Assembly: GCA_937900065.1 (NCBI GenBank)
Contig: CALCDS010000150.1
Span: 1 to 5,004 of the forward strand
Origin: an uncultured Clostridiaceae bacterium
Lineage (GTDB): Bacteria; Bacillota; Clostridia; Clostridiales; Oxobacteraceae
DNA: 5,004 nt
Direction: 5' to 3'
Part shown: one piece after another, positions 1 through 5,004 of the stretch
Position numbering within the stretch: position 1 is the first letter of the stretch
How the letters are laid out: each line of letters starts with the position of its first letter
Made by a program: the position numbers and the translations under genes
The notes under the pieces: generated by a model
The model's input: only the letters and a program-made list of their open reading frames with translations
What the model was told of the DNA's origin: nothing
The model's database searches: none

Positions 1-275
1 TCCACAATGGAGGCGGAGTCGGCATAGGCAAAGCCATAAACGGCGGTTTTGGACTGGTGCTTGACGGAAGCAGCAGGGTTGACGATGTGATAAGTTCGGC
101 AATATCATGGGATGTCATGGGAGGAGTTGCAAGAAGGTCATGGGCAAGAAATGAGAATTCTATTGCCACAAGCATAGAGCATAATAAAAAGAGCAGCGAT
201 CATATAACACTGCCTTTTATGCCAAAAGAAGGGCTTGTTGAAAAACTTGTGGAAGATATGTTTGAAGAAAAATAA
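1..275 (+). CDS. hutU: Urocanate hydratase (urocanase), C-terminal fragment, 5' end outside the window
   Basis: Urocanase adds water to urocanate to give 4-imidazolone-5-propionate, the second step of histidine degradation in the cytoplasm, using tightly bound NAD+ as an electrophile. The reading frame is already open at the left edge (first full codon at base 3) and stops with TAA at 273-275, leaving about 90 residues. The fragment opens with HNGGGVGIGKAINGGFG, the glycine-rich stretch near the end of urocanases, followed by the block DVMGGVARRSWARN. From memory, this tail fits the long (~670 aa) form found in clostridia rather than the ~550 aa proteobacterial and Bacillus form. A GTG at 57 is internal and not a real start, because the homologous sequence continues upstream of it. 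ftcD follows after 44 nt on the same strand. The family call is firm; the long-form subtype is an inference. Confidence 0.93.
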   Translation, partial: HNGGGVGIGKAINGGFGLVLDGSSRVDDVISSAISWDVMGGVARRSWARNENSIATSIEHNKKSSDHITLPFMPKEGLVEKLVEDMFEEK

Positions 276-307
276 GCTTACATTGGCCAAATAAATTTAT
301 GATATGC

Positions 308-313
308 GAGGGA
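308..313 (+). promoter_or_regulatory. Ribosome binding site that sets the ftcD start
   Basis: GAGGGA lies 6 nt before the ATG at 320. The other in-frame ATG, at 299, has only AT-rich sequence upstream with no SD-like run, and the residues it would add do not belong to the family. This decides the start at 320. Confidence 0.75.
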
Positions 314-319
314 ATCGAT

Positions 320-1216
320 ATGGCAGAAATAGTTGAATGTGTACCTAATTTTAGCGAGGGAAGGGAAAAGTCGGTAATCGAATCTATCGTTGATGAGGCG
401 AGAAAAATAAAAGGTGTGAAACTTCTTGATTATCATCCTGACGCTGATCACAACAGAACGGTCGTAACCTTTATAGGAAATCCCAAGGACGTGGAAAATG
501 CGGCCTTTAACATGACTAAAATGGCATCAAAGCTTATTGACATGTCAGTTCACCATGGCGCACATCCCAGGATGGGCGCCATGGATGTGGTGCCTTTTAT
601 ACCGGTTTTGGGGATCACCATGGATGAGTGCATCAAAATGGCAAAAAGGACGGCAAAAAGGATTGGAGATGAGCTTGGCATACCGGTATACCTTTATGAA
701 GAAGCTGCATCTATCCCTGAAAGGAAAAACCTTGCCTATATCAGAAAAGGGCAGTATGAGGGCTTTTTTGATAAGATAAAATATGATGAGTGGAGGCCGG
801 ATTTCGGTCCTCAAAGCATGAATGTAAAATCAGGGGCAACGGCTGTCGGGGCAAGGGTTCCGCTTGTAGCTTTCAATGTGAACCTTAATACAAGCGACAT
901 TGAAATTGCTAAAGCCATAGCAAGAAAGGTAAGGTTCATAGGAGGAGGGCTTAGATATGTAAAAGCGATGGGGGTAAGGCTTGAGGAAAGAAACATCGTA
1001 CAGGTATCCATGAACCTTGTAAACTATAAGGGCACTTCAATTTACCAGGCATTTGAAATGGTGAAGATGGAAGCTAAAAGATACGGAGTTTCTGCAATTG
1101 GAAGCGAGATAATAGGACTTGTGCCTATGGAGGCTTTGATCGACTGTGCACAATATTATCTTAAAGTTGAGGATTTTACAATGAATCAGGTGCTCGAAAA
1201 GAGGATGCTGGAATAG
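320..1216 (+). CDS. ftcD: Glutamate formimidoyltransferase (stand-alone formiminotransferase domain)
   Basis: Transfers the formimino group of N-formimino-L-glutamate to tetrahydrofolate, giving glutamate and 5-formimino-THF. The 298-aa product corresponds to the formiminotransferase half of the ~541-aa bifunctional vertebrate FTCD. It begins MAEIVECVPNFSEGR, the standard family N-terminus. HHGAHPRMGAMDVVPFIP lies at residues 78-95, and His82 within AHPR has the same number as the catalytic His82 of the pig enzyme. Further family blocks are DFGP (161-164), GARVPLVAFNVNL (177-189) and SEIIGLVPMEAL (262-272). The protein ends where the mammalian linker and cyclodeaminase domain would begin, and that second domain is encoded by the next gene. 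The ATG at 320 was chosen for its SD at 308-313; the ATG at 299 would add seven unsupported residues. No frameshift or missing key residue was seen. Confidence 0.96.
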   Translation: MAEIVECVPNFSEGREKSVIESIVDEARKIKGVKLLDYHPDADHNRTVVTFIGNPKDVENAAFNMTKMASKLIDMSVHHGAHPRMGAMDVVPFIPVLGITMDECIKMAKRTAKRIGDELGIPVYLYEEAASIPERKNLAYIRKGQYEGFFDKIKYDEWRPDFGPQSMNVKSGATAVGARVPLVAFNVNLNTSDIEIAKAIARKVRFIGGGLRYVKAMGVRLEERNIVQVSMNLVNYKGTSIYQAFEMVKMEAKRYGVSAIGSEIIGLVPMEALIDCAQYYLKVEDFTMNQVLEKRMLE

Positions 1217-1222
1217 GAGGAG
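1215..1222 (+). promoter_or_regulatory. Strong ribosome binding site overlapping the ftcD stop codon
   Basis: AGGAGGAG, a near-perfect SD, begins inside the ftcD TAG stop (1214-1216) and ends 5 nt before the cyclodeaminase ATG at 1228. This layout suggests that ribosomes finishing ftcD reinitiate at once, keeping the two halves of the split enzyme in step. It also favours the ATG at 1228 over the in-frame ATG at 1240. Confidence 0.8.
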
Positions 1223-1227
1223 ATAAC

Positions 1228-1854
1228 ATGCTGATTGATATGACGCTTGAAAAATATATAAGAGAGTCGGCGTTAGGTTCACCGACGCCGGGAGGAGGAA
1301 GCGTATGTGCCCTGGCAGGGGCATTGGGGGCTTCACTAACATCCATGGTAGGCGAGATAACATTAAAGAAAGAACTTGACAAAAATGAAAAGGAGCATAT
1401 GGAGGGATTGCTAAAAAAGTGCAAAAGCCTTATAGAGCGATTAGAAAAGGGAGTGGATGCCGATCCTGCTGTATTCAACAAGGTAATGGATGCATACCAT
1501 ATGGCAAAAACATCTGATGAGGACAAGAGTGCAAGATCAAAAGCCATACAAACATCTCTCAAGGAAGCGTCTGATCTTCCATATCAGACAGCTCTCCTTT
1601 GCCTTGATGTCATGAACATGTCCATAGATATGCTGAATTCAGGCACTAAGAGCGCTGCAAGCGATGCCTCGGTAGCCGGTTTTTTAGGATATGCCGGCTT
1701 AAACGGTGCATTATACAATGTAAAGATAAACTTAAAGAACATAAAAGATGTGGATTATGTGAACAAAATGAAATCAAATGTGGATGATTTGATTTCAAAA
1801 AGTGAGATGCTTATATCAAAATTAAAATCATTGTCGTCGGACATAATCGGGTAG
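1228..1854 (+). CDS. fchA: Formimino-THF cyclodeaminase (FTCD_C/FchA family)
   Basis: A 208-aa, mostly helical protein of the FTCD_C family. In this setting its likely role is to cyclise 5-formimino-THF to 5,10-methenyl-THF with release of ammonia, the step that follows FtcD. Family features are the near N-terminal SPTPGGGSVCALAGALGASL (residues 18-37), DADPAVFNKVMDAY (77-90), a conserved proline in ASDLPYQTALL (114-124) and SAASDASVAGFLGYAGLNGA (142-161). Length matches the stand-alone family members of about 200-210 aa. The gene starts 11 nt after ftcD and ends directly before hutI, so it belongs to the hut operon. The same family includes clostridial FchA, described as methenyl-THF cyclohydrolase. 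Sequence alone does not separate the two activities, and the protein may do both. Family certain; exact reaction inferred from context. Confidence 0.9.
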   Translation: MLIDMTLEKYIRESALGSPTPGGGSVCALAGALGASLTSMVGEITLKKELDKNEKEHMEGLLKKCKSLIERLEKGVDADPAVFNKVMDAYHMAKTSDEDKSARSKAIQTSLKEASDLPYQTALLCLDVMNMSIDMLNSGTKSAASDASVAGFLGYAGLNGALYNVKINLKNIKDVDYVNKMKSNVDDLISKSEMLISKLKSLSSDIIG

Positions 1855-1860
1855 GTGGGG
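1853..1860 (+). promoter_or_regulatory. Ribosome binding site for hutI overlapping the cyclodeaminase stop
   Basis: AGGTGGGG begins in the TAG stop (1852-1854) of the upstream gene and ends 3 nt before the ATG at 1864 (5 nt if AGGTGG is taken as the core). A GTG at 1855 lies inside this site and has no SD of its own at a sensible distance, so ATG 1864 is the better hutI start. Confidence 0.65.
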
Positions 1861-1863
1861 CTG

Positions 1864-3117
1864 ATGCGCTTGCTGGTTAAGAATATTTCGAGTCTTGTAA
1901 CCATGGGAGGAAAAAACGGTCCAAGATGCGGCAGCGAAATGATGGACGCAAAAATCATCCATGACGGATGGGTAGCTGTGGAGGATGACAGGATAATGTC
2001 CCTAGGCTCGGGCAAAGCACCTGATAAAAACTTTGAAACCGTGATAGATGCCAGGGGAAAGACAGTCACTCCAGGGCTTATAGACCCGCATACCCATCTT
2101 ATTTACGGCGGCTCGAGGGAAAATGAGCTTGAAATGAAGCTTAAAGGTGCTTCTTATATTGACATACTTAAAGCCGGTGGCGGGATTTTAAGCACTGTCA
2201 AAGCCACAAGGGCCATGTCAAAGGAAGAATTAAAACAAAGTGCTAAAAAAAGCCTGCTTGAAATGCTCAAATATGGGACGACCACATGCGAGGCTAAATC
2301 AGGTTATGGCCTGAACCTTAAAGATGAGATAAAATCGCTTGAAGCGATACGCGAGCTAAACTTCGAGCAGCCCGTGACTTTGATTCCCACGTATTTGGGG
2401 GCTCATGCAGTTCCACTTGAATACAAAAACTGCAGGGAGATGTATATAAAAGAAATGATTGAAGATGTCATACCGATAATATCGCGCAGAAAGCTTGCTG
2501 AATTCATAGACTGTTTCTGCGAGGAAGGTGTATTTTCGATAGATGAATCGAGGCGCATACTCAAAGCCGGAATCGATGCGGGATTAAAAGCAAAAATACA
2601 TGCTGATGAAATGGAACCCATGGGCGGGGCCCGTCTTGCAGCTGAACTCAAGGCCGTATCCGCTGATCACCTTCTTGCGGCAGACGAGGAGGGCCTGATT
2701 TCTATGAGGGATAGCGGCGTGATACCTGTGCTCCTTCCGGCGACTTCATTTTACCTTATGCTTGGGAAGTATGCGGATGCAAGAAAGATGATAGAGCTTG
2801 GACTTCCAGTGGCTTTGGCAACGGATTATAATCCGGGGACATGCCCCACGGAGTCACTGCAGACTGTAATGACTTTTGCCTGCTTTGGAATGAAAATGGC
2901 TCCAAAGGAAATAATCACGGCAATGACCATGAATGCTGCCTGCGCTATATCAAGGGAGAATGAGATCGGGAGCATAGAAGAAGGTAAAAAGGCGGACATT
3001 GTGATATTTGACTGCCCTAATTTAAATTACATCGTCTATCATTTCGGAATCAACCATGTGAGCATTGTGATAAAGAATGGTAAAATAGTAGTAAATAATA
3101 CAAATGGCGGCATATAA
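1864..3117 (+). CDS. hutI: Imidazolonepropionase
   Basis: A metal-dependent amidohydrolase that opens 4-imidazolone-5-propionate to N-formimino-L-glutamate, the substrate of FtcD encoded two genes upstream. From ATG 1864 the product is 417 aa, typical for HutI (~405-420). A short N-terminal beta region is followed by the metal motif PGLIDPHTHL, with His76 and His78, then GGGILSTV (105-112), His181 in LGAHAVP, KIHADE with His246 and Glu249, SADHL with His269, and ATDYNPGTCP with Asp321. These align, with offsets of 3-4, to the Bacillus subtilis metal-site residues recalled as His80, His82, His249, Glu252 and Asp324. All are present, so the enzyme should be active. A GTG at 1855 would add three residues but sits inside the SD. 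No terminator-like hairpin follows directly. Confidence 0.96.
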   Translation: MRLLVKNISSLVTMGGKNGPRCGSEMMDAKIIHDGWVAVEDDRIMSLGSGKAPDKNFETVIDARGKTVTPGLIDPHTHLIYGGSRENELEMKLKGASYIDILKAGGGILSTVKATRAMSKEELKQSAKKSLLEMLKYGTTTCEAKSGYGLNLKDEIKSLEAIRELNFEQPVTLIPTYLGAHAVPLEYKNCREMYIKEMIEDVIPIISRRKLAEFIDCFCEEGVFSIDESRRILKAGIDAGLKAKIHADEMEPMGGARLAAELKAVSADHLLAADEEGLISMRDSGVIPVLLPATSFYLMLGKYADARKMIELGLPVALATDYNPGTCPTESLQTVMTFACFGMKMAPKEIITAMTMNAACAISRENEIGSIEEGKKADIVIFDCPNLNYIVYHFGINHVSIVIKNGKIVVNNTNGGI

Positions 3118-3157
3118 AAGGTAAGAAAATAGAGCCTTAGAACTTAAAAAGCGTGAA

Positions 3158-3177
3158 CGAGCAGACAAGGATGCTCG
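3158..3177 (+). other. Perfect 6-bp inverted repeat (RNA hairpin candidate)
   Basis: CGAGCA (3158-3163) and TGCTCG (3172-3177) are exact reverse complements around the 8-nt loop GACAAGGA. The next bases outward (A and A) and inward (G and A) do not pair, so the stem is exactly six pairs, four of them GC. It is followed by AAATCAACAT rather than a T-tract, which argues against intrinsic termination. The loop contains AAGGA, an SD-like sequence, though no start codon lies just downstream. Function unknown. Confidence 0.45.
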
Positions 3178-3233
3178 AAATCAACATCTCTGTTTAATAG
3201 AGCCGACTTTAAAATATGCCGCCGGTTTAAATG

Positions 3234-3238
3234 AAAGG
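3234..3238 (+). promoter_or_regulatory. Weak, distant ribosome binding site before fhs
   Basis: AAAGG is the only SD-like run near the fhs start and lies 12 nt before ATG 3251, farther than usual. It lies only 4 nt before an out-of-frame ATG at 3243, which reads three codons and stops in a TGA overlapping the fhs ATG. The start at 3251 stands because it is the only ATG, GTG or TTG in the fhs frame between the upstream stop at 3122 and the conserved region. Confidence 0.4.
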
Positions 3239-3250
3239 CGTGATGAATCC

Positions 3251-4921
3251 ATGAAAACCGATATTGAGATAGCTCAGCATGCTAAAATGCAAAACATATT
3301 GGATATTGCAAAGAGTCTTGGATTGAAAGAAGATGAAGTTGAGCCGTATGGCAAGTACAAGGCAAAGATCAGTTTGGATGTGTTAAAGCGGCTCAAGGAT
3401 AAAAATGACGGCAAGTTGATACTTGTTACCGCTATAAATCCAACGCCTGCCGGAGAAGGCAAGTCCACTGTAACCGTGGGATTGGGCGATGCTTTAAAAA
3501 GGATGGGCAAGAAGACATGTATAGCACTTCGCGAACCTTCATTGGGGCCTGTTTTTGGTATAAAGGGAGGTGCCGCCGGCGGAGGATATGCACAGGTTGT
3601 GCCAATGGAAGATATAAACCTCCATTTTACAGGGGACATGCATGCTATAACCGCAGCCAACAATTTGCTCTCTGCTGCAATTGACAATCACATACATCAG
3701 GGCAATGCACTCCAGATAGATTCAAGAAGGATAATATGGAAAAGAGTAATGGACATGAACGACAGGGCCTTGAGAAACGTAGTTGTAGGCCTTGGCGGAA
3801 AAGCCAACGGTTTTCCCAGAGAAGATTCATTCATGATAACAGTGGCCTCTGAAATAATGGCGATATTATGCCTGTCAACCGATCTTATGGATTTAAAGAG
3901 CAGGATATCTAAAATACTTGTGGCATATGACCTTATGGGCAATCCTATTTTTGCAAGAGATCTTAAAGTCCAGGGAGCCATGACGCTTCTCTTAAAGGAC
4001 GCCATAAAACCAAATCTCGTACAGACGCTCGAGAATACTCCGGCATTTGTACATGGCGGTCCGTTTGCAAACATAGCGCATGGTTGCAACAGCATACTGG
4101 CTACGAAAATGGGGCTTAAGCTGTCTGATTACCTTGTAACTGAGGCCGGCTTCGGTGCCGATTTAGGCGCTGAAAAATTTATGGATATAAAGTGCAGGTA
4201 TGGGAACCTCAAACCATCCTGCGTTGTTATCGTTGCAACCGTAAGGGCTTTGAAACACCATGGGGGAGTGGCTCGTGAAGAACTTCATATTGAAAATCTG
4301 GATGCCCTAGGCCGCGGATTTTGCAACCTTGAAAAACAGATAGAAAACATAAGAAAATACGGCATACCTGTAGTGGTTGCAATAAACAGATTTGAAAGCG
4401 ATACGAAAAGTGAGATAGAGTTTATAGAATCCAAATGCTCATCATTGAATGTCCCGGTATCTCTCTGCGAGGTATGGGCCAGGGGTGGAGCAGGCGGAGA
4501 GAATCTGGCACGTATGGTTGTGGATGAAATAAAAAACGGCCGAAATGATTTTAAAGTTCTTTACGATGCAAACCTTCCTATAAAGGACAAGATAAATACC
4601 ATAGTCAAGGAGATATACGGCGGAAGAGGCGCAGTATTCACAAAGGCTGCTGAAAAACAGATTAAAGAGATTGAAAAAATGGGTCTAGGCAATCTTCCCA
4701 TATGCATGGCTAAAACTCAGTATTCACTCTCGGATGATCCGGCCTTGCTTGGAAGGCCTGAGGGGTTTGAAGTCACGGTAAGGGAGATAAGGCTATCAAA
4801 CGGCGCCGGGTTTATAGTGGCGCTGACTGGCGATATAATGACCATGCCCGGCCTTCCTAAGATTCCTGCAGCTGAAAATATAGACATAGATGAAAACGGT
4901 ACGATCACAGGGCTGTTTTAG
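3251..4921 (+). CDS. fhs: Formate-tetrahydrofolate ligase (10-formyl-THF synthetase)
   Basis: Catalyses formate + ATP + THF = 10-formyl-THF + ADP + phosphate in the cytoplasm. It is reversible and can make ATP when one-carbon units are in surplus. The product is 556 aa, the usual length for the bacterial monofunctional enzyme. It has the phosphate-binding loop TPAGEGKST (65-73), the first family signature GIKGGAAGGGY (103-113), the second signature VATVRALKHHGG (328-339) and the normal C-terminus ending NGTITGLF. No key region is missing. It lies 133 nt after hutI on the same strand. That gap makes independent transcription possible, but position right after the formimino-THF genes points to a role in disposing of the formimino carbon as formate. 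The same enzyme also serves purine and one-carbon synthesis or acetogenesis, so a purely catabolic role is an inference. Confidence 0.97.
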   Translation: MKTDIEIAQHAKMQNILDIAKSLGLKEDEVEPYGKYKAKISLDVLKRLKDKNDGKLILVTAINPTPAGEGKSTVTVGLGDALKRMGKKTCIALREPSLGPVFGIKGGAAGGGYAQVVPMEDINLHFTGDMHAITAANNLLSAAIDNHIHQGNALQIDSRRIIWKRVMDMNDRALRNVVVGLGGKANGFPREDSFMITVASEIMAILCLSTDLMDLKSRISKILVAYDLMGNPIFARDLKVQGAMTLLLKDAIKPNLVQTLENTPAFVHGGPFANIAHGCNSILATKMGLKLSDYLVTEAGFGADLGAEKFMDIKCRYGNLKPSCVVIVATVRALKHHGGVAREELHIENLDALGRGFCNLEKQIENIRKYGIPVVVAINRFESDTKSEIEFIESKCSSLNVPVSLCEVWARGGAGGENLARMVVDEIKNGRNDFKVLYDANLPIKDKINTIVKEIYGGRGAVFTKAAEKQIKEIEKMGLGNLPICMAKTQYSLSDDPALLGRPEGFEVTVREIRLSNGAGFIVALTGDIMTMPGLPKIPAAENIDIDENGTITGLF

Positions 4922-4957
4922 CAGGGATGTGAATAACTGTGAATACCGGCATTCATA

Positions 4958-5004
4958 ATGGATTTTATATTGCAATCATTCCTTCATGATGCTACACTAA
5001 AAAT
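4958..5004 (+). CDS. Possible start of a further gene, cut by the right edge
   Basis: An ATG at 4958 opens a frame that stays open to the window edge, reading MDFILQSFLHDATLK. The N-terminus is hydrophobic in part, as in some membrane proteins, but 15 residues are too few to assign a family. No good SD precedes it; the nearest upstream purine run, CAGGGA at 4922-4927, is about 30 nt away. It could equally be chance open sequence in the 83-nt tail after fhs, in which I see no clear terminator. Confidence 0.22.
   Translation, partial: MDFILQSFLHDATLK

Larger units (their letters stand above)
3118..3250 (+). other. hutI-fhs intergenic region with possible RNA structure
   Basis: This is the only sizeable gap between the genes. 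It contains a 9-nt direct repeat AATAGAGCC (3128-3136 and 3196-3204), a perfect 6-bp hairpin (3158-3177) and a second small hairpin (3188-3202). Segment 3188-3195 could instead pair with 3127-3134, which would enclose the first hairpin. No T-run follows either hairpin, so neither looks like an ordinary intrinsic terminator. TAAAAT at 3210-3215 resembles a -10 box, but nothing close to TTGACA lies 16-18 nt upstream. I do not recognise a known riboswitch class here. The region could be an untranslated leader, a processing site, or featureless spacer. Confidence 0.4.

Noticed and set aside
299..319. Upstream ATG at 299 as the ftcD start
   Set aside because: It has no SD and adds residues that do not fit the family N-terminus; ATG 320 has GAGGGA at proper spacing.
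1855..1863. GTG at 1855 as the hutI start
   Set aside because: It lies within the SD that serves ATG 1864 and has no SD of its own; it would add only three non-conserved residues.
3158..3202. Intrinsic terminator after hutI
   Set aside because: The 6-bp hairpin is followed by AAATCAAC and the second hairpin by CCGACTTTAAAA. Neither has the required T-run directly after the stem.
3187..3215. Sigma-70 promoter for fhs using TAAAAT (3210-3215) as the -10 box
   Set aside because: The hexamers 16-18 nt upstream (around TCTCTG at 3187-3192) do not resemble TTGACA, and no extended -10 is seen. AT-rich hexamers like this are common here.
3118..3250. THF or ZTP (pfl) riboswitch upstream of fhs
   Set aside because: These classes are known near folate and one-carbon genes, so I looked for them. 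The recalled conserved ZTP segments (a GUGACUGGCG-like 5' part and a CCGCCUGGGC-like 3' part) and the THF core are absent. GCCGCCGG at 3218-3225 is only a superficial match.
3274..3687. Long antisense open frame inside fhs, and similar antisense frames elsewhere in the window
   Set aside because: They lie wholly opposite genes with clear family motifs, show no recognisable domain themselves, and are expected as coding shadows.
4972..4992. Hairpin GCAATCAT / ATGATGC as a terminator after fhs
   Set aside because: The stem is AT-rich with a bulged A and is followed by TACACTAAAA, not a T-run on either strand. It also lies inside a possible new reading frame.

Overview
The window suggests a fermentative, anaerobic Firmicute of the Clostridia type. 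This is inferred from the gene set, from the clostridial-looking C-terminus of the urocanate hydratase, from heavy use of AGA/AGG for arginine and ATA for isoleucine at moderate GC, and from strong purine-rich Shine-Dalgarno (SD) sites. No species can be named from the sequence alone.

All recognisable genes lie on the + strand. In order they are: the last ~90 codons of urocanate hydratase (hutU, cut by the left edge); a stand-alone glutamate formimidoyltransferase (ftcD); a stand-alone FTCD_C/FchA-type formimino-THF cyclodeaminase; imidazolonepropionase (hutI); a 133-nt gap with possible RNA structure; formate-tetrahydrofolate ligase (fhs); and an 83-nt tail that may hold the first codons of another gene. 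The first four genes are packed with 44-, 11- and 9-nt gaps. The SD sites of the cyclodeaminase gene and hutI overlap the preceding stop codons, so this looks like one operon with coupled translation.

Together the genes form the THF-dependent branch of histidine breakdown. HutU makes imidazolonepropionate from urocanate, and HutI opens it to N-formimino-glutamate. FtcD moves the formimino group to THF and releases glutamate. The cyclodeaminase then releases ammonia and leaves 5,10-methenyl-THF. After hydrolysis to 10-formyl-THF, Fhs running in reverse could release formate and make ATP. Histidine ammonia-lyase (hutH) is not in the window.

The genes themselves are ordinary and intact. The least explained part is the hutI-fhs gap. 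It holds a perfect 6-bp hairpin, a 9-nt direct repeat, and one segment that can pair with either repeat copy, so the two pairings exclude each other. It also holds a tiny reading frame whose stop overlaps the fhs start codon. I found no mobile element, CRISPR array, tRNA, rRNA or clearly novel system.
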